This document shows, piece by piece, positions 42,947 through 49,825 of a DNA stretch of 49,825 nucleotides. Below the pieces are notes generated by a model. It was not told where the DNA came from. It searched no databases and saw nothing but the letters and a program-made list of their open reading frames with translations. Positions within the stretch are counted from its first letter, which is position 1, and each line of letters begins with the position of its first letter. Source of the DNA: Mediterraneibacter glycyrrhizinilyticus. GTDB taxonomy: Bacteria > Bacillota > Clostridia > Lachnospirales > Lachnospiraceae. The stretch is from assembly GCF_016902345.1 (NCBI RefSeq), contig NZ_JACJLR010000024.1, forward strand, positions 1 to 49,825, in the 5' to 3' direction. Position numbers and translations under genes: made by a program.

Positions 42947-44065
42947 TCACCCCGCCAGTGCCTGCTTCAGTTCCTCCTCGATCTTCATCAGTTCCTGCTC
43001 CGCAGCCTGTCTCCGGTCATGTCCCTCCTGCTGGATCCGGACCGCCTCTTTCATCGTGGAGATGAGGTTTTCATTGGCTTTCTTTAATGTCTCCACGTCC
43101 ACGATCCCCCGTTCCGATTCCTTCGCCACCTCAAGGGTATTCTGTTTCAGTTTCTCCGAATTCTTCAGGATGAGGGAATTGGTCGTGTCCGTGATCTCCC
43201 GCTGCATCTTCAGCGCCCTCTGCTGCCGGTACATTCCCAGCGCCATGACCATCTGACTCTTCCAGAGCGGGATCGTCTCCTGGATCGCAGTCTGGATCCT
43301 GTCCGCCAGCAGCTTATCATTATTCTGGATCAGCCTGATCTGGGGTGCAGTCTGGATGGCGATGGTCCTGCTGGTCTTCAGGTCATACACTTTCTTCTCA
43401 AACTGCGACACCGTGTCCTCAAAATCCCGTACAAGCTGAGCGCTCATGGGATCCCCGCTCTTCTGCGCCTCCGCCCGAAGGGAAGGGATGGTCTTTTCCT
43501 TGAGTTCCACGATCTTTTCTTCCCCGGCGGTGATATAGATCTGGAGCTGCCTGAAATACTCCAGGTTCTTTTCATACATGGTATCAAACATCCCGATATC
43601 TCTGAGCAGTTCCATCCTGGCCTCATCAAGTTTCCCCTCGATCCGGTCCACCTGATCTTCCAGCCGTTCGAACTGCGCCATAAAGCGCTTCAGCCTGTTT
43701 TCTGCCTTCCTGAAAATGCCGAAGACCCCGGACTCTTTTTCCAGATATCCGAAATCAAGCCCTTCCACATTCGTCACCAGTTCCGTCATCAGATCCCCCA
43801 CGAACCCGGAATCCTTTGCCCGGATGTTGTTCAGGATATTTGCGGAAAAATCCGCGATGTTCTGCTTCGCTCCGGCCCCGTACTGCATCAGCATCTGGGA
43901 ATCTCTGACGTCGATCTGCTCCCGGATGGAATCCGCTTCCCGCCGTTCCTCCAAGGTGAGCTGCGCCAGCTTCCCCTCCAGTTCTTCCGGTCCCTCCTCC
44001 TGAGCTGCTTCAAAGCTCACTGCCTGCTTCTTCTCTATCAGGTCTGCCAATGTGATCTCTGTCAT
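42947..44065 (-). CDS. telA: TelA/toxic-anion-resistance family protein
   Basis: 372 aa. The whole length matches TelA: ADSIREQIDVRDSQMLMQYG, then AKQNIADFSANILNNIRAKD, VTNVEGLDFG and a long coiled coil. The family is tied to tellurite, nisin and cephalosporin tolerance in other firmicutes, with unknown mechanism. It is the last gene of the unit VWA - XpaC - substrate-binding - TelA, a constant gene set in Lachnospiraceae. Cytoplasmic, possibly membrane-associated through its partners. Confidence 0.9.
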   Translation of the reverse strand: MTEITLADLIEKKQAVSFEAAQEEGPEELEGKLAQLTLEERREADSIREQIDVRDSQMLMQYGAGAKQNIADFSANILNNIRAKDSGFVGDLMTELVTNVEGLDFGYLEKESGVFGIFRKAENRLKRFMAQFERLEDQVDRIEGKLDEARMELLRDIGMFDTMYEKNLEYFRQLQIYITAGEEKIVELKEKTIPSLRAEAQKSGDPMSAQLVRDFEDTVSQFEKKVYDLKTSRTIAIQTAPQIRLIQNNDKLLADRIQTAIQETIPLWKSQMVMALGMYRQQRALKMQREITDTTNSLILKNSEKLKQNTLEVAKESERGIVDVETLKKANENLISTMKEAVRIQQEGHDRRQAAEQELMKIEEELKQALAG

Positions 44066-44135
44066 ATGCCGTCCTCCTTCTTTCCTCGTCCATCCCCGTC
44101 CATTTCCTGTGCGCCAGTCATCCTGCAGCCTTACA

Positions 44136-45197
44136 TCATTCCAGCTGCTCGATGATCACTTTCATCACGTCATAAGACGGCACCTGCGCCACCTGAGTGA
44201 TGGAAGATGCGACGCCGTCCGCCGGGATCGATCCGCTGTCCGCAATGTCCCCGTAGTTTCCGGTGCGGAACCCGTGCTTCGTCCAGGCAAGATCCTGAAC
44301 CTCCTCATCCTGCATAGCGTTCAGCAGGATCTGACCGTTCTCGTCCAGTGCGATCATCACATGGGCGGACCAGACTGTAGGCGTAGGATAGAGCATGACC
44401 ACGTCGTCCCGGATCCGGTCATACTCATCCGGATAAATGGCCGCGTATTCGATCAGCTGGCTCTCGTAGCCGGCGATAATGGGTTCCGCCCCCACTCCCA
44501 TTCGCAGGAACTGGCTGAAAAGATCCGAAGAGGAAGTCTCCATATATCCCAGCTTTCCAAAGATATCCTGAAGTTCCGGGAGAATGGCATCCAGATCCGT
44601 CTCTGTTACCGTCTGCCCGCCGTTGAGCACATTAGCAACCAGCGCCGCAAACATATTTCCCGAGTTTGACTTTGAAGGATCGGTAGTATCCACGGAGACT
44701 CTTCCGTATAATTCCGGCAGCCCGATATCCGACCACTGCGAGTCGTTTTGTATCAGTTCCAGAAGCCCCGCCATATCAATGTAATGTATGTCCCCGTCCG
44801 TGGTGATCAGCCCCTGGCTCTCAAACACATCCAGCACGATCTGATGCGTATAGAGAACGATGGGCGTGTTCAGCACGATCTCACTCTGTACCGGACTCCC
44901 GTGGAGATCCTCATAATATTCCAGCGCGATACTGCTGGACGGGAACAGATAATCCCTTCCGCTTAAGTCCGCCGTCATCATATCCAGTGATCCCGCCCTG
45001 GAATAGTCCACGTTCAGGCCGTACTTCTCCTGAAAGACCGCCCGGACCTCTTCATCCTCAAGAAGTTCGATCTTCTCCCCGCCCACATAACCGTCCACAT
45101 TGACGATCCGGGGCGCATTCCCTGTCACAAAATAAATTCCTCCGATCACCGCCATCAGCACGACCAGGAGGATCAGTCCCGCTATTTTCTTCTTCAT
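44136..45197 (-). CDS. membrane-anchored extracellular substrate-binding-like protein
   Basis: 353 aa. The N-terminal signal anchor is KKKIAGLILLVVLMAVIGGI with no lipobox Cys. The rest is a periplasmic-binding-protein type II fold (VNVDGYVGGEKIELLEDEEV, then SSSIALEYYEDL). It is a distant paralogue of the N-terminal half of the VWA protein two genes upstream. No permease is nearby, so it probably senses or holds a ligand rather than feeding a transporter. Starts within the xpaC stop (ATGA). Confidence 0.75.
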   Translation of the reverse strand: MKKKIAGLILLVVLMAVIGGIYFVTGNAPRIVNVDGYVGGEKIELLEDEEVRAVFQEKYGLNVDYSRAGSLDMMTADLSGRDYLFPSSSIALEYYEDLHGSPVQSEIVLNTPIVLYTHQIVLDVFESQGLITTDGDIHYIDMAGLLELIQNDSQWSDIGLPELYGRVSVDTTDPSKSNSGNMFAALVANVLNGGQTVTETDLDAILPELQDIFGKLGYMETSSSDLFSQFLRMGVGAEPIIAGYESQLIEYAAIYPDEYDRIRDDVVMLYPTPTVWSAHVMIALDENGQILLNAMQDEEVQDLAWTKHGFRTGNYGDIADSGSIPADGVASSITQVAQVPSYDVMKVIIEQLE

Positions 45198-45853
45198 TGA
45201 TCCGACTCCTGTACTTTCTCTTTTACCGGTTCCCTGTAGCCCTCCGAACGGAGCGTCTGCCTGAGCAGGTTCAGGTCTGCATCCATATCCATCAGTTCAT
45301 TCTGCATCAGCTTCTCAAACTGCATCTTAAACGCCGCCGTCAGGGTAGAAACCGATTCCCGTGTATTTTTCAGCACTTTTTCTGTTTCTTTTGTGGAAAG
45401 CCCTGTTTCTTTGAGCTCCACATAGTTTTCCAGAACGTTTGCCGCCGTCTCCTGATAATAGTCGATGTACCGCCTCGCCCCGGGGATCTTTTCCGGGTTG
45501 TCCGTAAGATATTTCAGGATATTTTCAGCCAGACGGAGCAGTCCGCCGCACTCCGTCCTCAGCGGTTCCTCCCGGATCTTCTCCACAGCCTTCCTCATAC
45601 GTCTGCAGTCTCCCGCCGCCTCTGCAAGCCGTTCGCTTAGGTATTCTCCGTTGTCCAGAGATTCCGCATCCAACTTCCCGATCTTCTTTACCGGCCGCAG
45701 GAGCAGGCTGAAGGCGGCGTATGCCGCCGCGCCTAACGCCATGCACAGGATCAAGTTCCACCCCAATCCTGCCAGCAGGAACAGAAACAGCCCCAGTGCC
45801 AGGATCACTGACACGATAATGCTGAACGTTTCTTTCCCCTTCTCACGCTTCAT
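45194..45853 (-). CDS. xpaC: XpaC-like (5-bromo-4-chloroindolyl phosphate hydrolysis) protein
   Basis: 219 aa. Two membrane helices (FSIIVSVILALGLFLFLLAG and LILCMALGAAAYAAFSLLL) precede a cytoplasmic coiled-coil domain of the XpaC kind (EYLSERLAEAAGDCRRM, TETEKVLKNTRESV-like text). XpaC was named for phosphate-analogue hydrolysis in Bacillus, but no phosphatase motif is present. It stands next to telA, as usual. It probably forms a membrane complex with TelA. Confidence 0.84.
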   Translation of the reverse strand: MKREKGKETFSIIVSVILALGLFLFLLAGLGWNLILCMALGAAAYAAFSLLLRPVKKIGKLDAESLDNGEYLSERLAEAAGDCRRMRKAVEKIREEPLRTECGGLLRLAENILKYLTDNPEKIPGARRYIDYYQETAANVLENYVELKETGLSTKETEKVLKNTRESVSTLTAAFKMQFEKLMQNELMDMDADLNLLRQTLRSEGYREPVKEKVQESDQ

Positions 45854-45887
45854 ATCTTTTCTGTCCTTTCCTTATCGCCTTTTCCCC

Positions 45888-47498
45888 TTAGTTATATCCC
45901 TTCACATTCCGGAACGCCTCGGTCAGGTCCTGTGTGCCGTCAAAGACCCTACCGCCTGTCATCTCCGCCAGTTCCTCGAGCTGGGACGGGTCCGCGTCGC
46001 CAAAGGTAATAGAAAAGACGGGGATATCCGCACCATACTCGTTGATGGCTTCTTCAAACTCATGCTGATCGTTCACAGACTGCCCGTCTGTCATCAGTAT
46101 CACTGCCGGAGTATACTGGGACAAGTCATATTCAGACGCGATAGCATATGCCTCCGCCGCAGGTCCGTAAATATCCGTTCCCCCTCCCGGCTCATGATCC
46201 GCGATCTGGTCATATAGATCCTGGAGCGCCTCATCCGAATCATCCTCCGCATAGAGCACATCCGTAATGCTGTCGTCAAACAGGATCGCGACGTCCACTT
46301 CCCCGTCGTTGGCCTGGAGCAGGTTCTGCCGGGCATTCTCCTGGATGAGGATCTGGGACATAGCGTCCTTGAGCTGGCTGACCCCGTCTCCCGACATGCT
46401 TCCGGAAAAATCCAGACAGTAAATGTTGAGGGAAGGTTTTTTGAAATTCGTCTGATACAGGTTCAGAGCCTCCAGCAGGACATCCGCGCCGGGCATCTGG
46501 ATGGGTGAGAGGATCCTCTCCGTGTCGATCCCCCAGTCCGGGTTAAACACCTCTCTGTTTTCCTCAGATACGCCGTTCGCCGTGATCCGCCTGCCGGTAG
46601 CCTCGATCGCCTGCTGGCTCTCACTCCCGAGGAGCGTTTCCTGGAAAGTCAGGAACGCCTCCTCCTTCTCATCGTCTCCGTGGTCAACATATCCCAGCGG
46701 CGAGTCCGCCATGGACAGTCCGTCATAGGGATAGACTGCCTGGAGCGGTTCTTTTCCCTCCGAGATAAGCTGTTCATTGGCGTCGATGATCAGACACTCA
46801 TAATTCACCATGGCGTCATAATCCCCTTCCAGGAACATTTCTTTGAGCCAGTCTGAACTCCCGGAGCTTCTGTCCACGCCGCCCAAAAGGGTCCGGATCT
46901 CCTCCTGGAGCTGTTCATCCTGCAGATCCGCTTCTGTCAGTCCGTCCTGCTTTCCAAGAAGCGCATATAAAAATCCGATATAGGCGCTGGCTCCGGAATT
47001 GGACTGGGTGGCGCTGGTCATGCAGAAAGTCATTTTCCCGCTGCTTATGGCGTCCAGAATCTCCTTCACCGAGACGTCTCCGTCCGTAAATCCAAGTTCC
47101 CGTGCGAGACTCTGCCGGATCCCGAACACCACAGGCGTGATGGAAACAGACTGGCTGTGCTTCACCAGGTGCTGCTCATCCCCCATAGAGATCCAGATAC
47201 TGCTGGCAGGCCACACGGCATCATACTCCTTTGCCCCGTCCTGGAGCGTCCGCATAATATCTACAGATCCCTTATAGTCGATCTCCACCCGGACTCCCGC
47301 CTCATCTGCACAGTCGTCAATGATCTCCTCAAGTTCCTGATTCTCCGATCCGGACAGGATACGGATCTCAGTTCCTCCTCTCCCGGCGGAAAAGTCAGCG
47401 CTGTCCTCACTGCCCCCCGCCCCCGGCATCATACCGCAGGCGGAGACAGTCAGCATCGTACAACAGCATATAAGAAATGAAACAACTCTTTTTTTCAT
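45888..47498 (-). CDS. lipoprotein with substrate-binding and von Willebrand A domains
   Basis: 536 aa from the ATG at 47498, with GAGGGGG upstream. The signal peptide ends in the lipobox TVSAC. Residues about 40-310 resemble a solute-binding protein (VRVEIDYKGSVDIMRTLQDG, YDAVWPASSIWI). A VWA domain follows with a complete MIDAS: CLDFSGSMSG (DxSxS), GGGTDIYGP (Thr) and LMTDGQSVND (Asp). It would sit on the outer face of the membrane and bind a metal-dependent partner. First gene of the TelA unit. Confidence 0.87.
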   Translation of the reverse strand: MKKRVVSFLICCCTMLTVSACGMMPGAGGSEDSADFSAGRGGTEIRILSGSENQELEEIIDDCADEAGVRVEIDYKGSVDIMRTLQDGAKEYDAVWPASSIWISMGDEQHLVKHSQSVSITPVVFGIRQSLARELGFTDGDVSVKEILDAISSGKMTFCMTSATQSNSGASAYIGFLYALLGKQDGLTEADLQDEQLQEEIRTLLGGVDRSSGSSDWLKEMFLEGDYDAMVNYECLIIDANEQLISEGKEPLQAVYPYDGLSMADSPLGYVDHGDDEKEEAFLTFQETLLGSESQQAIEATGRRITANGVSEENREVFNPDWGIDTERILSPIQMPGADVLLEALNLYQTNFKKPSLNIYCLDFSGSMSGDGVSQLKDAMSQILIQENARQNLLQANDGEVDVAILFDDSITDVLYAEDDSDEALQDLYDQIADHEPGGGTDIYGPAAEAYAIASEYDLSQYTPAVILMTDGQSVNDQHEFEEAINEYGADIPVFSITFGDADPSQLEELAEMTGGRVFDGTQDLTEAFRNVKGYN

Positions 47499-47679
47499 CG
47501 CAGATCCCCCTCTTTTTCCTGAGCGCACTCCTATAGGTCATGGCATGCCACAGTCTGAACTGCAGTCATCTTTTTTCTATTCTCTCCTAATTCTGCATCT
47601 TTCTCTATCCACATCGTGAAAAATTCAGGTAAAATGTGGGTAAAATATTTTTCTGTCAGACTTTACTTTTCAACTGTGT

Positions 47680-47685
47680 TATAAT
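47680..47685 (+). promoter_or_regulatory. -10 element of the degV promoter
   Basis: A perfect TATAAT lies about 35-40 nt before the degV start region; the -35 is weak (CAGACT at a 17-nt distance). Confidence 0.55.
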
Positions 47686-47724
47686 AACTTCTAAACAGAA
47701 AAAGGAGAAACGGAGGATATGAAT

Positions 47725-48594
47725 ATGCCCGAACAGCATACAGATCAGAAGGTCATCTTAAGCGCAGACAGCACCTGCGATCTCGATGCAGAATTGAAAG
47801 AACGCTATCACGTTCATTACTATCCTCTCCACATCATACTGAATGGAAAGGATTACAAAGACAATGTAGACATCACACCGGAGCAGGTCTATCAGGAATA
47901 TTATGACCACAAAGTCCTTCCCAAGACGTCTGCAGTAAACACACAGGAATATATCGACCATTTCCGTCCCTGGGTGGAAGAAGGTTATGAGGTCATCCAT
48001 ATCAATCTTGGCAGTGCCCTCTCCAGCTCCTACCAGAACTGCTGCATTGCCGCAGAGGAACTGGGCCATGTCCACGTGGTGGACAGCTGCAACCTCTCCA
48101 CCGGGACAGGCCTTCTCGTCGTCGCCGCCGGGAAAATGATCAAACAGGGCATGGACGCAGCGTCCATCGCGGACGCTCTCAGAGAGAGAACTCACAAATG
48201 CCATGCCAGCTTCATCCTGGACACTCTCACTTTCATGCACGCAGGCGGGCGCTGCTCCACTGTCGCTGCCCTGGGCGCAAACATGTTGAAATTAAAGCCC
48301 TGTATCCAGGTGGACAACCACGACGGCAGCATGGGCGTGGGAAAGAAATACCGGGGTTCTCTGGATAAAGTTCTGGTAAAATATGTCAGGGATGAACTTT
48401 CCAAACACTCCGATATCAATACAGACCTGCTCTTCATCACCCACTCCGGGATTTCTCAGGAATATATTGATCTGGTGAAAAAGACAGTGGAGGAAACGAT
48501 CAGCTTTAAAGAGATCCACGTGACCACAGCCTGCTGCACGATCTCAAGCCATTGTGGACCAAATACGCTGGGGATCCTGTTTGAAACGAAATAA
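47725..48594 (+). CDS. DegV family fatty-acid-binding protein
   Basis: 289 aa from the second ATG at 47725, 8 nt after GGAGG; the ATG at 47719 is too close. VILSADSTCDLDAELKERY, YPLHIILNGKDYKDNVDI, PKTSAVNTQEYIDHF and THSGISQEYIDLVKKTVEE follow the DegV fold, in which a buried fatty acid lies next to the conserved Thr/Ser. DegV/FakB proteins present exogenous fatty acids to the kinase FakA. No fakA is in the window, and a generic lipid-binding role is as far as the data go. Confidence 0.92.
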   Translation: MPEQHTDQKVILSADSTCDLDAELKERYHVHYYPLHIILNGKDYKDNVDITPEQVYQEYYDHKVLPKTSAVNTQEYIDHFRPWVEEGYEVIHINLGSALSSSYQNCCIAAEELGHVHVVDSCNLSTGTGLLVVAAGKMIKQGMDAASIADALRERTHKCHASFILDTLTFMHAGGRCSTVAALGANMLKLKPCIQVDNHDGSMGVGKKYRGSLDKVLVKYVRDELSKHSDINTDLLFITHSGISQEYIDLVKKTVEETISFKEIHVTTACCTISSHCGPNTLGILFETK

Positions 48595-48636
48595 GAACAT
48601 ATCTCCGGATATTTATTCTGAAAGAAGGGTTTTCAC

Positions 48637-49746
48637 ATGAACACAAGACCAGTTTTTCACGGAAGTGATATCGAAAAGATCTGCGAATATTATCATCTGC
48701 AGAAAGAAAACATCGTAAACTTCGGAGCCAATGTCAATCCTCTGGGACTCTCCGAAAATGTAAAAAGCGCCATCGCCTCACACCTGGATCTGCTCTCCTC
48801 CTATCCGGACAGAGCATACACCAGCCTCCGGGAAACCATTGCCGGATACTGCGGTATCCCGGCTGACTTCATCCTGCCCGGGAACGGCTCCAGCGAGCTC
48901 ATCTCTCTTCTTATCGAGTCGAGGATGCCGAAGCACACCCTCATCCTGGCCCCCACCTACTCCGAGTATTCCCGGGAGCTCACCTTCTCCGGGAGTACCC
49001 AGGAATACTATCATTTGCAGGAAGAACGGGATTTCCGGCTGGACGTGGAGGATCTGTGCCGCACACTTGAAAACGGAGGCTATGATTTCCTTATCCTCTG
49101 CAATCCCAACAATCCTACTTCCTCCGCCATCATGCAGGACAATCTAAGGGGTCTTATCGGTTTCTGCGAGACCCATGACATCTTTGTCATGATCGACGAG
49201 ACATACGTAGAATTCGCGCCGGACATCAGCGCCGTGACCGCAGTCCCGCTGACCACAGAATTTCAGAATCTCATGGTCCTGCGCGGCGTATCCAAGTTCT
49301 TCGCCGCACCCGGTATGCGGCTGGGCTACGGCATCACAGGGAACTCCACCTTTCTCCGGCAGATGAGAGAGAAACAGATTCCCTGGTCATTAAACAGCAT
49401 TGGCGCTTTTGCCGGCGAAGTGATGCTGAAGGATACAGACTATATCAGGAAAACCCGGGCGCTCATCCTGTCCGAGAGGGACCGTCTCTATCAGGCATTG
49501 TCCGCTGATCCGGACTATAAGGCATATCAGCCTTACGCGAACTTTATCCTGCTCCGGATCATGAAACAGGGCGTGACTTCCTTCGATGTATTCGAGCGCT
49601 GCATCAAAAAAGGGCTCATGATACGCGACTGCGCCTCCTTCCAGTGCCTGGACGGAGAATACATCCGATTCTGTATCATGATGCCCGAAGATAACACGCG
49701 GCTTCTTCATCAGCTGAGGGGGCTGTCGGTTAATACCGATTTTTAA
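48637..49746 (+). CDS. PLP-dependent aminotransferase, CobD/HisC-like
   Basis: 369 aa. The fold-type I signature is GVSKFFAAPGMRLGYG, with the PLP lysine in SKFF. CNPNNPTSS and MIDETYVEF are the usual cofactor-binding loops. The N-terminus HGSDIEKICEYYHL and NFGANVNPLGLSE is closer to L-threonine-phosphate decarboxylase (CobD) than to histidinol-phosphate transaminase, although no cobalamin or his genes lie nearby. GAAGG precedes the ATG. Substrate assignment is tentative. Confidence 0.85.
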   Translation: MNTRPVFHGSDIEKICEYYHLQKENIVNFGANVNPLGLSENVKSAIASHLDLLSSYPDRAYTSLRETIAGYCGIPADFILPGNGSSELISLLIESRMPKHTLILAPTYSEYSRELTFSGSTQEYYHLQEERDFRLDVEDLCRTLENGGYDFLILCNPNNPTSSAIMQDNLRGLIGFCETHDIFVMIDETYVEFAPDISAVTAVPLTTEFQNLMVLRGVSKFFAAPGMRLGYGITGNSTFLRQMREKQIPWSLNSIGAFAGEVMLKDTDYIRKTRALILSERDRLYQALSADPDYKAYQPYANFILLRIMKQGVTSFDVFERCIKKGLMIRDCASFQCLDGEYIRFCIMMPEDNTRLLHQLRGLSVNTDF

Positions 49747-49762
49747 TCCCTGACATGCAGGG

Positions 49763-49825
49763 AAGAGGCAATCCCAGAGAATTCGGGCTTTTTTAAGCCC
49801 CTAATTCTCCAGTGGATTGTCTCTT
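49763..49825. repeat. 63-nt near-perfect hairpin at window end
   Basis: AAGAGGCAATCC (49763-49774) pairs with GGATTGTCTCTT (49814-49825), then GAGAATT with AATTCTC, then GGGCTT with AAGCCC around TTTT. Small internal loops separate the three stems. It lies after the aminotransferase stop. It may be a terminator, a MITE-like insert or the end of a larger element cut by the window. Confidence 0.65.

Noticed and set aside
48637..49746. Calling the aminotransferase hisC or cobD
   Set aside because: Sequence leans to CobD but no cobalamin or histidine genes are near; a specific symbol would claim too much.

Overview
The window comes from a low-to-mid GC Gram-positive anaerobe. Family-level guess: Lachnospiraceae (Clostridia). 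The grounds are strong AGGAGG-type ribosome binding sites, the families present (DegV, XpaC/TelA, a cytidylate-kinase-like protein, DUF6472-like and SEC-C proteins) and protein wording typical of that group. No rRNA or tRNA gene was recognised, so nothing finer can be said.

Positions 1 to about 22,110 are the right-hand part of a mobile element whose other end lies off the window. It carries a phage-style replication module on the + strand (DUF2815 ssDNA-binding-like protein, small membrane protein, family A DNA polymerase; 165-3067). It also has a stability module on the - strand (SymE-like protein, ParA, ParB and a small frameshifted gene; 19,411-21,774), preceded by a promoter and an about 200-nt highly structured leader. 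Between them sits a sigma-like regulator gene (18,672) with an attenuator-like hairpin in its leader. A 15-kb block of twelve tightly packed - strand genes (3117-18,318) is defence cargo. In transcription order these are two proteins sharing an N/Q-rich amyloid-like motif, an excisionase-type HTH, an AAA_13 RloC/PrrC-like ATPase with a zinc-hook-like CPFC, a methyltransferase-like protein lacking NPPY, a complete NPPY methyltransferase, an EVE-like protein, a GIY-YIG/helicase protein, McrB with an internal EVE domain, McrC, a RhuM-like protein and a Doc/Fic toxin. Gaps are near zero or overlapping, so the block reads as one operon driven from a promoter near 18,361-18,390.

The element appears to have inserted into an older defence locus. 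A phospholipase-D/DEAD-helicase gene is cut exactly at its Walker B motif at about 22,111. Its operon mates, a HEPN protein and a DUF262 protein, are intact (23,174-25,031).

From 25 kb on the sequence looks chromosomal. It holds an AAA ATPase with a PD-(D/E)XK nuclease end, an internally deleted WYL regulator, a HIRAN protein, a HAD phosphatase, helical-repeat proteins, a small Cys protein and a cytidylate-kinase-like gene. A Wadjet (JetABCD) SMC-type anti-plasmid operon follows (34,454-42,836). It starts at a near-consensus promoter, and two extra genes (a SEC-C/TPR protein and a 323-aa protein) are coupled to its tail. Next come a VWA lipoprotein / XpaC / substrate-binding protein / TelA operon (42,947-47,498), a DegV gene and a CobD/HisC-like aminotransferase. 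The window ends in a 63-nt near-perfect hairpin.

The most promising leads are the amyloid-like gene pair at the head of the cargo operon, the multi-layer operon itself, the structured leader RNA before symE-parA-parB, and the extended Wadjet operon.
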